Position numbers and translations under genes: made by a program
In this document: positions 16,893-24,766 of the stretch, piece after piece
How the letters are laid out: each line of letters starts with the position of its first letter
Position numbering within the stretch: position 1 is the stretch's first letter
Notes under the pieces: generated by a model
Told to the model about the DNA's origin: nothing
What the model saw: only the letters and a program-made list of their open reading frames with translations
The model's database searches: none
Assembly: GCF_004216555.1 (NCBI RefSeq)
Contig: NZ_SGWQ01000005.1
Span: 62,001-126,000 of the forward strand
Reading direction: 5' to 3'
Origin: Herbihabitans rhizosphaerae
GTDB lineage: Bacteria; Actinomycetota; Actinomycetes; Mycobacteriales; Pseudonocardiaceae
Length of the DNA stretch: 64,000 bases

Positions 16893-16992
16893 GGAAAGCC
16901 GGAAAGCCGGAAAGCCGGAAAGCCGGAAAGCCGGAAAGCCGGAAAGCCGGAAAGCCGGAAAGCCGGAAAGCCGGAAAGCCGGAAAGCCGGAA
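16893..16992 (+). repeat. 8-bp tandem repeat (GGAAAGCC, 12 full copies plus 4 bp)
   Basis: Twelve uninterrupted perfect copies of GGAAAGCC run from 16893 to 16988, followed by GGAA. The tract starts 8 bp after an ATG (16885) and lies directly before the GT-B-like open frame. Because 8 is not a multiple of three, each gain or loss of a copy changes which frame an upstream start feeds into. In the forward direction all three frames of the tract are stop-free. Confidence 0.97.
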
Positions 16993-17068
16993 GTGGGATA
17001 CGGTTTCGGTCGAGCGTGAGGTTCTCGTCGTAGCCCGCACGGTCACCACGCTCACCCGCATTCTCGAC

Positions 17069-18628
17069 GTGCTCGACATCTTCGATGACGACATGCGCGT
17101 GCAGGTGCGTTTCACCGTCGTCCCCGGATCGGCGTTCACCGAGGGCACCGCCGAGTTCCTCGCCGACATCGAGGGGCCGGTCATTCCGTGGCACGAAGCC
17201 GAACAGCGCCCGTTCGCCCTCGCCATCGCCGCGAGCGAGAACGGCGATCTGCACCGGCTGAACGCCCCGCTGATCGTGCTGCCACACGGCGCGGGGCGAA
17301 ACAAGTTCGCCAAACCGATCGGCGGCAGGCCCCCGGAAGTCTCCGGATTCACCAGAAGACAACTCGTACGCGCCGGGCGCGTGGTGCCGGACGCGCTGGT
17401 CGTGTCGCACGCCAACCAGCTTCGACAGCTCGCCGAGCAGGTGCCCGAGGCGCACGACCGCGCCGTGGTCGCCGGCGATCCGTGCTACGACCGCATTGTC
17501 GCGAGTATTCCGAACCGACTGGAATACCGGGAATCGATCGGCATTTCCGACAAGCAACGACTCGTCGTGGTCAGTTCGACCTGGGGCGGCTATTCGCTGC
17601 TGGAGCACCTTCCCGAGCTGCCCGCCCGTCTGCTCGCCGAACTTCCGTCCGACGAATTTCAGGTCGCCGCGATTCTGCATCCCGCGATGTGGCACCGGCA
17701 CGGGCCGTGGCAGGTCAGGAAATGGCTGCGCACCGCGCGCGAATCCGGCCTGCAGCTCATTCCACCGCGTGAGGGCTGGCGCGCGTGCGCCATCGCCGCG
17801 GACTGGCTGATCGGCGACCACGGCTCGGTCACGCTGTACGGCGCGGCCACCGGGGTGCCGCTGCTGCTGGCCGGATTCGGCGACCACGAGGTGGTTCCCG
17901 GCACGCCGATGGCCGACCTGGGAGCGACGGCGCCCCGCCTCGACCCGACGACCGAGCTGCGCCCCCAGCTCGAAGCGGTGGCCGACGCGCACCGGCCCGG
18001 CCGCTACGACCCGGTCGTCCGCGACGCCTTCGCCCTGCCCGGGGAGTCCGCGCTCGCGCTGCGTGCCCTGGCGTACCGGCTGATGACCCTGGCACCGCCG
18101 CCGGGTGCGCCCGCGGTGCGCATCGTCCCGCCGGCCCAGCCGGAGGCCACGCGGGTGACCGCCCACCTGGTGCACACCGACGTCCGCGACCGCGAGATCC
18201 ACCTGCGCCGCTACCCCGCCGCACAGGCCGACGCGGGCGCCACCGACTCGTGGCGACGGCACCTCGCCGTCCACGCGGACGAGACGGACGCACGGCTGGC
18301 CGAGACCGCGACCGTCCATCTGGGACGGTGGGCCGCCGACCGGCTGCGGTCCTATCCCGGCGCCCGTCTCGCCGCCGCTCCGGTCGCACCTCGCTCGTGG
18401 CAGATCCACGTGCGGGACACCGGATCGCTGCGCCTGGACGTGCACGGCGACGTCGACCCGGCCATCGGCCCGTCAGCGGTCCACGCCTGGCTCACCGCCC
18501 ACCGCGACCTCGGCTCGCTCGACGGCGTCGAAGTCGTGCTCGGTACCCGACGAGCGACGTTGCGCGTCACCTACCGATCGAGCAGCGCGCGCATCTCGTC
18601 GGCCTTCGGGTCGCCGAGCACGACGTAG
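17069..18628 (+). CDS. GT-B-like protein of unknown function (often misnamed IF-2), possible phase-variable start
   Basis: The open frame is stop-free from 16889 to 18628, but the first ATG/GTG/TTG in frame is GTG 17069, which has no ribosome site. The residues before it (VLVVARTVTTLTRILDVL) read as the first strand and helix of a Rossmann half, so the natural start should be upstream. ATG 16885 would be in frame with 13 or 10 copies of the 8-bp repeat, not with the 12 present. Inside are PLIVLPHGAGRNKF and WLIGDHGSVTLYGAATGVPL, reminiscent of CDP-glycerol transferase/epimerase-type GT-B folds. The 3' end overlaps the convergent NLR gene by 58 bp. Exact function unknown. Confidence 0.75.
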   Translation: MLDIFDDDMRVQVRFTVVPGSAFTEGTAEFLADIEGPVIPWHEAEQRPFALAIAASENGDLHRLNAPLIVLPHGAGRNKFAKPIGGRPPEVSGFTRRQLVRAGRVVPDALVVSHANQLRQLAEQVPEAHDRAVVAGDPCYDRIVASIPNRLEYRESIGISDKQRLVVVSSTWGGYSLLEHLPELPARLLAELPSDEFQVAAILHPAMWHRHGPWQVRKWLRTARESGLQLIPPREGWRACAIAADWLIGDHGSVTLYGAATGVPLLLAGFGDHEVVPGTPMADLGATAPRLDPTTELRPQLEAVADAHRPGRYDPVVRDAFALPGESALALRALAYRLMTLAPPPGAPAVRIVPPAQPEATRVTAHLVHTDVRDREIHLRRYPAAQADAGATDSWRRHLAVHADETDARLAETATVHLGRWAADRLRSYPGARLAAAPVAPRSWQIHVRDTGSLRLDVHGDVDPAIGPSAVHAWLTAHRDLGSLDGVEVVLGTRRATLRVTYRSSSARISSAFGSPSTT

Positions 18629-20600
18629 AGCTGCTCGGCCCGGCGCAGGAACCGCCGCCTGGCCGTCTCGTCGTCGGCGATCTCGGCCAGCGCGCGCACG
18701 TAGCGCACCTCGTACACGTGGGCATCGCCGCGCTGCAGGATGGCGACGGCGTCGAGCAGTGCCCGCGCGGCATCGGCACGGCGGCCCAGCCGGGCGTAGA
18801 CCTCACCGAGGCCGCCGAGGGCCAGCGCCTTGTTGTGCGTCTCCTGGTCCAGCGCCTGGATTCGGTCCAGCGCGTCGGTGAGCCACGACAGGGCCTCGTC
18901 GAGCCGGCCCGCCTCCAGCAGCGTCTCGCCGACGAAGCGGGTCTGGACCGCGATTCCGCGCGCCCGGCGGATCTCGGTGAACAGGTCGAGCGCCCGCCTG
19001 CCCCAGTCGATCGCCGCGTCGAACTCGCCGCGCGCACGGTGCGCCTTGCCGTGAACTCGTAGGTCGAGGCCAGCATCGCCGGCTCGCCCTGCTCCGCGGC
19101 CGCCCGCGCCGCGTCGAGCTGAGTGAACGCCGGGTCGAACGAGCCGCGCTCCCACAGCGCCCTGGCGAGCAGCGCACGCATCCGCGCCTCGGCCCGCTTG
19201 TGTCCACAGTGGACGGCCGAGTCGACGGCCCGCTCGCACAGCGCCGTCCACAGATCGTGCGGCGCGCGCTTGAGGAACCAGCTCGAGCACGAGTCCACGA
19301 TCCGCCACGCCAGGTCGTGCCAGCCGCGTTCGTTGGCCGCCGTGACCACGGCGAGCAGGTTCGCCCGCTCGCTCTCGAACCAGGCCAGCGCCTCGACGTC
19401 GGTCGCGAAGACCTGTCGCGCGTCGTCCCGGTCCACCGTCAGCTCGCCGGCGCGCAGGCGCTTCGGCGGCATGATCATCACGTCGGCCAGCGTCGCGGTC
19501 GAGCGGTACCACTCGGCAGCGGCGCGCAACACCGCGTCCTGGCGCGCGATCTCGTGGCGAACGAGGTCACGCGCGAATCTCTCGACCAGTCCGCGATAGG
19601 CGAAGCGCCCGTCCGGCGTCTCGTCGATCAGGTACACGTCGGCGAGCTCGTTGACGATGTCCTGTGCCGTCGCCTGGTCGACACCGAGCACGGCGGCCGC
19701 GAGCGGTATGTCGAAGTCCGTGCCCGGTAGGGCGACCAGGTCGCGCAGTGCCTGCCGGTCACGCTCGGGGAGGTTGTCGTACGAGCCTTCGGCGTGCTTC
19801 GTGGCGTAGGCGATCGCGCCGCCGCCGAGAGGTTCGCTGGCCAGTTCGGCGAGCGTGAGGCCACGCACGCGGCGCAGCCGACGGCCGGCGAGCTTGATGG
19901 CGTCCGCCATCCGGTCGCACAGCTCGATCACGGTGCTCGCGAGATGACGTTCGTCCTCGGCCCACTCCTCGCGGCCACTCGCGTCGGCCAACAGCCGCAG
20001 CCCGTGCTCCGGGTCGAGGCGGCTGACGGTGACCTCCACGGCGTCGTCGAGATCGTCCCGCGCGCGGCGGCTCGTGACGATCAGCGCGCTGTCGTCGGAA
20101 GCCGGCACGAACTGTTCTATGTCGATGAGGTCGCCGACGTTGTCCAGCACGATCAGCCACGCGCCGGTCTCCACCTTGGTCGCGTACAGCTTCGCGCGAC
20201 CGTCCAGCGTGTCGGGGACGAGCTCGGGGTGCACGCCGAGGGAATGCAGCAGGCGGGCGAACACGTCGGTCGCCTCGACCCCGTTGTCGCCTCGGTACCG
20301 GTCGACGTCGACCACGATCTGCCCGGCGGGGAACCGCTCCTTGTGCCGGTTGCCCCAGTGCTGGGCGAGCGCCGTCTTGCCGCTGCCTCTCGGCCCGGTC
20401 ACCACCGCCGCCCGCGGTCCACTCTCCAGCAGCCGGTCGAGCAGTCCCAGTTGGGGAGCCTGGTTGATCAACGTCCTGGACGGGCCGAGTTCCCTCGGCG
20501 GCTCCGGTGCGCGTACAGCGACCGCGTTCACCGTCAGTTGATTGATCACCCCGGCCTGCACGAGGTTGCCGAAGACCTCGCCCGACATCTCGTTGTGCAC
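18571..20600 (-). CDS. NLR-type NB-ARC/TPR ATPase with N-terminal amyloid motif, frameshifted near 19050
   Basis: Starts at GTG 20600 with HNEMSGEVFGNLVQA, nearly identical to the C-terminal motif of the Bell-like protein. An NB-ARC core follows: Walker A GPRGSGKT (69-76), Walker B LIVLDN (149-154), sensor ALIVTSRRA, then a winged-helix region (PERDRQALRDLVALPGTDFD). TPRs form the C-terminal part. Near 19050 the frame shifts: adding one C turns EFTARRTV into EFTGKAHRARGEFDAAIDW and gives good TPR sequence to the stop at 18571. Without the fix the frame stays open to 18567 but the last ~160 residues are nonsense. Either a sequencing error or a real mutation. STAND ATPases of this type sense infection or stress and oligomerise. 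Confidence 0.85.
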
Positions 20601-20785
20601 AGAACCCCCAGCGCGCTGGCACCCAGTAATCGATCACCCACCATACGCGACTGGCCCCTCCACTGCTCCGATCCGGTGGTTCGACAGGGCCATCCGGTTG
20701 ATCGAGGCGTCCCACGCTCGCATTCACCAGACCGTGTGGCTTCTACTCGGTCATCTGGGGTTGGAGCCGACCTGGGGGTGGCGCC

Positions 20786-21448
20786 ATGGTCAAAGTCCGT
20801 GCGTACACGAAAAGCGACGGGACGAAGGTTCGCAAACACACGCGGGGAGCGCCCAAGGCCGCGGCTGTCATCACCGCGGGTGCTGTCGGCGTGGTGGCCA
20901 TCGGCAGCGGCGCGGTCGACGTGTCGCTGTTCGGCGGCCGAGCGGCGCAGAGCGCGAAGAGCGCCAATCCGGCGCGGAGTGGTGCCACGGCAGCGCGCGG
21001 AGCCACTCTCCGTTTGAAACTCCGACTTCAGCAGCGCGGCCACCGAGTGGAGATGACCGAGCAGACCGATGTCGGCCTGTGCGACCGTCGCGCCTACGGG
21101 CGAGCTCGAGGATTTCTGCGGCAGCACCCGTGCGAGTCCTTGCACCGAGCACTGCTCGAGGTTCGTCACAAGGACGGCTACGCGATCCTGATCGTCCTGG
21201 CCGTCACCGAACTGCGAGACCTCGCTGCCGCGAACGAATTCAAGACGCTCGTCGACACCCATGGCACGGGCAATGTGACCGAGTTGTCGAAGGAGATCCG
21301 CAAGTACCAGCGCGTCGACATCACTGGTCACAACTACCGCTCGCATCAGGAAGGCACCACGGTCACCAACGTTCAGGCGGAACCCCTGGCCCGAGGCGTG
21401 AAGGCCACAGTCCTCACCGAACTGGCCACCCTCGCCACCACCGGCTGA
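20786..21448 (+). CDS. hypothetical membrane-associated protein
   Basis: 220 residues from ATG 20786. A basic N-terminus (VKVRAYTKSDGTKVRKHTRG) is followed by one hydrophobic segment (about 24-48, AAVITAGAVGVVAIGSGAVD), an Ala/Ser-rich linker and a C-terminal alpha/beta domain (GYAILIVLAVTELRDLAAANEF, KEIRKYQRVDITGHNYRSHQ). The KVRxYTrxDGTxVRxHxR start is shared by a group of actinobacterial proteins of unknown role. It is convergent with a serine hydrolase gene, with a strong hairpin between them, and starts 185 bp from the divergent NLR gene. Confidence 0.65.
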   Translation: MVKVRAYTKSDGTKVRKHTRGAPKAAAVITAGAVGVVAIGSGAVDVSLFGGRAAQSAKSANPARSGATAARGATLRLKLRLQQRGHRVEMTEQTDVGLCDRRAYGRARGFLRQHPCESLHRALLEVRHKDGYAILIVLAVTELRDLAAANEFKTLVDTHGTGNVTELSKEIRKYQRVDITGHNYRSHQEGTTVTNVQAEPLARGVKATVLTELATLATTG

Positions 21449-21463
21449 ACGCGGGACTCGCCG

Positions 21464-21492
21464 GTGCAGGGCGCGGGACTCGCGCCCTGCAC
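21464..21492. terminator. bidirectional hairpin between convergent genes
   Basis: Perfect 12-bp stem (21464-21475 with 21481-21492) and a GGACT loop, midway between the stops at 21448 and 21500. No T-run on either side, as is common in high-GC actinobacteria. The loop and flank contain the GCGGGACTCGC motif that recurs around 22740-22775. Confidence 0.8.
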
Positions 21493-21499
21493 GGACCAG

Positions 21500-22681
21500 T
21501 CAGCGCGTGGTCTGCCCTCGGCAGAACACCGCCTTGAAGAGCTTGTCCAACGCCGCCGGGAAGACCTTCTCGATGTCGATCGGAGCGTCCCCGGTGGTGA
21601 TCGACGCGGTCATGGTCTTCTTGCCGTCGGGCGTGCTGTACATCAGCGCCCCGTAGCCCACGTTGCTGCCGTTGTGGAACAGGAAGGTGCCACCGCAGTC
21701 CGGGCCCGCGTCCTGCACGCGCACCCCCAGGCCGAAGCCCAACGTGTTCGGATGCGTCCTGCGCATCTCGGCCAGCAGCGCGGCCGGCACGAGCTTGCCG
21801 CTGTTCAGCGCGGAGAAGAACGTGTGCAGATCCCGCGTCGTCGAGATCATGTCCCCGGCCGCGGGCACCATCGACGGGTTCTGCCGGGTGACGTCGATCG
21901 TCTTCCACTGCCCGGCGTCCTCATACCGGTAATACGCGTGAGCGTGCGGCCCGGGAATCCCCGTCCGCGCGCCCGGCACCTCAGTGCCCCACAACCCCAG
22001 CGGCCACAAGATCCGCCGCCGCATCTCATCGGCATACGAGTGCCGAGTGACCTTCTCGATCAGCAGCCTGGCCAGCGTGTAGTTGACGTTCCCGTAGCTC
22101 CAGCCCGCCCCCGGCTCGAACTTCATCGGCTTGGCCAACGCGATCCGCACCAACTCCTCCGGCCGGTACGTATGAAACCGGTTGTCCACCCACTCCTTCC
22201 CCCGCGACGGCACGACGCCCCCAGCCGGATGAGTGTCACCCGTGTAGTCGTACAACCCACTCGTGTGCCCCAACAGCATCCGCACCGTGATCCGCCGGTC
22301 CAACCCGAACTCGGGCAGATACTCGGCCACCGAGGCGTCCAACCCAACCGCCCCCTCAGCCACCAACCGCAGCACCAAGGTCGCAGTAAAAGTCTTCGTG
22401 TTGCTGCCTATCCGAAACAACCCATCCGTCGACGGCCTGGCAGCCTGCCCCAGCTTCCGCACCCCAGCACTACCGACCCATTCCCCCCGCTCGTCATGCA
22501 CCCGCATCTGCATCCCAGCGACCCCGACATCCACGAACGCCTGGATCGCCTCCCGCAACCCCGGCCGATCCCGCCCACCACCATCAGCATTGGCCACCCC
22601 GCACACCCCCACCATCGCGGCCGCCAACACCACCCCAACCAGCCGAATCCGGCCCCTACCGCTCTTCTCTGAAGTGATCAT
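21500..22681 (-). CDS. secreted serine hydrolase (class C beta-lactamase / D-Ala-D-Ala carboxypeptidase fold)
   Basis: 393 residues from ATG 22681; the frame extends to GTG 22711. A signal peptide (RLVGVVLAAAMVGVCGVANA) is followed by the SxxK nucleophile in RIGSNTKTFTA, the YxN element WSYGNVNYTLA, and an LLGHTSGLYDYTG segment typical of the family. These enzymes hydrolyse D-amino-acid peptides, esters or beta-lactams outside the membrane. It is convergent with the preceding gene. The 5' part has more A/T in third positions than its neighbours, which may reflect a different origin. Confidence 0.9.
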   Translation of the reverse strand: MITSEKSGRGRIRLVGVVLAAAMVGVCGVANADGGGRDRPGLREAIQAFVDVGVAGMQMRVHDERGEWVGSAGVRKLGQAARPSTDGLFRIGSNTKTFTATLVLRLVAEGAVGLDASVAEYLPEFGLDRRITVRMLLGHTSGLYDYTGDTHPAGGVVPSRGKEWVDNRFHTYRPEELVRIALAKPMKFEPGAGWSYGNVNYTLARLLIEKVTRHSYADEMRRRILWPLGLWGTEVPGARTGIPGPHAHAYYRYEDAGQWKTIDVTRQNPSMVPAAGDMISTTRDLHTFFSALNSGKLVPAALLAEMRRTHPNTLGFGLGVRVQDAGPDCGGTFLFHNGSNVGYGALMYSTPDGKKTMTASITTGDAPIDIEKVFPAALDKLFKAVFCRGQTTR

Positions 22682-22734
22682 GACGACCACGATCACCGCC
22701 CGCCCTGACACACCCCAGTCACCGCCCTGACACG

Positions 22735-22775
22735 GTGCACAGCGCGGAACTCACCAGTGCACAGCGCGGAACTCG
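22735..22775. repeat. short direct repeats GTGCACAGCGCGGAACTC
   Basis: Two tandem copies of GTGCACAGCGCGGAACTC, 23 bp apart start to start, just upstream of the serine hydrolase gene. Relatives of this unit (GTGCAGGGCGCGGGACTCGC) lie at 21464-21485 at the other end of the same gene, so the gene is bracketed by the motif family. Confidence 0.6.
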
Positions 22776-22850
22776 CGCCCACGAAGGCGCGCAGCGCCTG
22801 AGTAGGGCGCACAACAGCGAAAGGTGACCCGGTAGGAACGTGGGGGGTCT

Positions 22851-22925
22851 GGGGGGCTCGGCCCCCCAAAATAAAGACGGGCGACGCGGTCCGCGCTTTC
22901 CGCGGACACACGTCGCCTGAGACCG
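22851..22925 (-). terminator. hairpin element trailing tRNA-Leu
   Basis: Immediately 3' of the tRNA on its own strand. First a 7-bp stem (22901-22907 with 22889-22895) with a GAAAG pentaloop, then a short T-rich stretch (GTCTTTATTTTGG), then a GGGGGGC/GCCCCCC stem (22851-22867). A closely similar element follows tRNA-Ala at 57.7 kb. It likely serves transcript termination or 3' processing. Confidence 0.7.
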
Positions 22926-23008
22926 TGGGCGAGGGGGGAGTTGAACCCCCACGTCCTTTCGGACACACGGACCTGAACCGTGCGCGTCTGCCATTCCGCC
23001 ACTCGCCC
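22926..23008 (-). tRNA. tRNA-Leu (CAG)
   Basis: The reverse strand folds as a class II tRNA. GGGCGAG pairs with CTCGCCC at the acceptor, the D-arm is GGCGGAATGGCAGACGC, the anticodon loop reads TTCAGGT (anticodon CAG), and there is a long variable arm (GTGTCCGAAAGGACGTG) and a T-arm with GGTTCAACTCC. The discriminator is A; CCA is not encoded. 83 nt. It lies upstream of and divergent from fhaA. Confidence 0.95.
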
Positions 23009-23133
23009 GAAGTGACGACGCAGCCTAACACGCCTCTTGAGACCCTCCTGTCACCAGGTTGGCACATCCCGGTGTCGAAGAGGCCAAGCACGGATACGAT
23101 CGACAGAGGAGCACACGAGGGAAGGGGTGAACC

Positions 23134-24225
23134 ATGGGACTGGTACAGCGCTTCGAGCGCAAGCTTGAGGGCATCGTGGGGAACACCTTCGCGCGTGTGT
23201 TCGGTGGCAATGTCGTGCCGCAGGAAGTGGCACAAGCGCTACTACGTGAGGGTGAGGACAACGTTCGTGAGCTGGCAGGCGGCCGTCTCCTGGCGCCCAA
23301 CCACTACATCGTGGCGGTTGGACCAAAGGATCACGACCAGCTCGCCGGCGACGACGAGGTCCGCATCTCAGCGTCACTCGCGGACTGTGTGGCGGAACAT
23401 CTCGCCGAGCACGGATGGGACACCTATGGTGACGTCGTAGTCTCGCTGGAGCGCTCCGACGCGCTGCACACCGGACAGTTCCGAACCCGCTCGGCCGTCG
23501 ACCCTGACGTCAAGGCAAACCGACGGTCAGCATCACCTCGCAACGCAGGAGACCGATCCATGAGCCAGCCTCCCGGCTACGGCCAAGATCCGTACGGACA
23601 GCAGGGCCAGTACGGATACGGCCAGGGCCAGTACGGCAACGATCCAAACTACGGCCAGCAGGGCTACGACCAGGGTTACGGCCAGCAGCAACAAGGTGGC
23701 TACGACCAGGGCTATGGCCAGCAAGGTGGCTACCAGCAGGGCTACGACCAGGGCGGCTACCAGCAGGGTTACGACCAGGGTGGCTACCAGCAGGGCGGCT
23801 ACCAGCAGGGTTACGACCAGGGCGGCTACCCGCCGCAGGGCGACCCTTATGGCCAGCAGGGTGGCTACCCGCCGCAGGGCGACCCGTACGGCCAGCAGGG
23901 CTACGCCCCGCCCGCCGTGCAGACCGGCAACCGCCAGCTGTCGGCCAGCCTCCAGCTCGACGACGGCTCGAACCGCAACTACTCGCTCAAGCAGGGCGGG
24001 AACGTGGTGGGCCGCGGCCAGGACGCCGACTTCCGTCTCCCGGACACCGGCGTCTCCCGTCGTCACCTGGAGATCACCTGGGACGGGCAGAGCGCGACCC
24101 TGGCTGACCTGGGCTCGACCAACGGCACGACGGTGAACGGCACCCCGGTGCAGACGTGGCAGCTCGCGGACGGTGACGTCGTCCGGATCGGCCACTCTTC
24201 GCTGGTTTTCCGCACCCAGGGCTGA
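23134..24225 (+). CDS. fhaA: FhaA: DUF3662 and FHA domain protein
   Basis: 363 residues. The N-terminal DUF3662 domain (about 1-125) opens MGLVQRFERKLEGIVGNTFA. A low-complexity Gln/Gly/Tyr linker (about 140-270) is built on GGYQQGYDQ-like units. A C-terminal FHA domain follows (about 265-362, VGRGQDADFRLPD, GVSRRHLEI, GSTNGTTVNG). In mycobacteria FhaA binds phosphothreonine on kinases and MviN and tunes peptidoglycan synthesis. Strong GAAGGGG ribosome site. First gene of the fhaA-fhaB-pstP-rodA-pbpA-pknA-pknB cluster. Confidence 0.95.
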   Translation: MGLVQRFERKLEGIVGNTFARVFGGNVVPQEVAQALLREGEDNVRELAGGRLLAPNHYIVAVGPKDHDQLAGDDEVRISASLADCVAEHLAEHGWDTYGDVVVSLERSDALHTGQFRTRSAVDPDVKANRRSASPRNAGDRSMSQPPGYGQDPYGQQGQYGYGQGQYGNDPNYGQQGYDQGYGQQQQGGYDQGYGQQGGYQQGYDQGGYQQGYDQGGYQQGGYQQGYDQGGYPPQGDPYGQQGGYPPQGDPYGQQGYAPPAVQTGNRQLSASLQLDDGSNRNYSLKQGGNVVGRGQDADFRLPDTGVSRRHLEITWDGQSATLADLGSTNGTTVNGTPVQTWQLADGDVVRIGHSSLVFRTQG

Positions 24226-24307
24226 GGGCCGAGCGCGCACCGGGCAAGATGCACCCGAAGTGCCATCGCGTCAGAAGTCTCGACAGTGGCGGGAGCGTTC
24301 ACTACCG

Positions 24308-24766
24308 GTGCCAGAGCTGGTGATGCAGCTGACCAGAGCAGGGTTCCTCGCCCTGCTCTGGCTGTTCGTGCTGGCCGCGCTCCGCGTGGTTCGCTCCGAT
24401 CTGTACGCCGCGTCGGGGTTGCGTGTCGCGATGCCCGGGTTCCGCAAGGGCTCGGCCAAGAAGAACCGTGGAAAGGCGGCTCGGCAGTTGGTGGTGACCC
24501 ATGGGGCCCTCGCCGGCACGCGGATCGCGCTGGACGGTAGGCCGATCATGATCGGCCGCGCGGACGACTCCACACTCGTGCTCGATGACGACTACGCCTC
24601 GACCAGGCACGCGCGAATCGGCCTCCGGGGTACGGACTGGTATGTGGAGGATCTAGGCTCCACCAACGGCACGTACCTCGATCGGGCGAAGGTCACGGCT
24701 CCCCTGCGGGTGCCGCTCGGCGTTCCGATCCGAATCGGCAAGACGGTGATCGAGCTGCGCTCATGA
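24308..24766 (+). CDS. fhaB: FhaB/FipA: membrane-anchored FHA protein
   Basis: 152 residues. I use GTG 24308 so that the protein begins MPELVMQLTRAGFLALLWLF, which lines up with mycobacterial FhaB. One N-terminal membrane helix (about 8-27) is followed by an FHA domain (GRADDSTLVLDDDYASTRHA, DLGSTNGTYLDRAKV) with the phosphothreonine-binding Arg, Ser and Asn. It links the Ser/Thr kinases to division and elongation proteins. The stop overlaps the pstP start by ATGA. Confidence 0.95.
   Translation: MPELVMQLTRAGFLALLWLFVLAALRVVRSDLYAASGLRVAMPGFRKGSAKKNRGKAARQLVVTHGALAGTRIALDGRPIMIGRADDSTLVLDDDYASTRHARIGLRGTDWYVEDLGSTNGTYLDRAKVTAPLRVPLGVPIRIGKTVIELRS

Noticed and set aside
16893-16992. CRISPR array
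   Set aside because: The repeat is 8 bp with no spacers; it is a simple tandem repeat. No CRISPR-like repeats were seen elsewhere.
16885-17019. 44-codon frame from ATG 16885 as a separate small gene
   Set aside because: Its protein is just the repeat (ESRKAGKP units) plus a few residues; it is better seen as the switched-off reading of the downstream gene.
16876-17415. Reverse frame with LSGFPAFR repeats over the 8-bp tract
   Set aside because: The repeated peptide is only the translation of the tandem repeat, and the remainder is antisense to the GT-B-like gene.
22693-23235. Reverse frame over the tRNA-Leu trailing region
   Set aside because: It runs through the tRNA and the hairpin element; a similar spurious peptide appears behind tRNA-Ala because the DNA element is shared.
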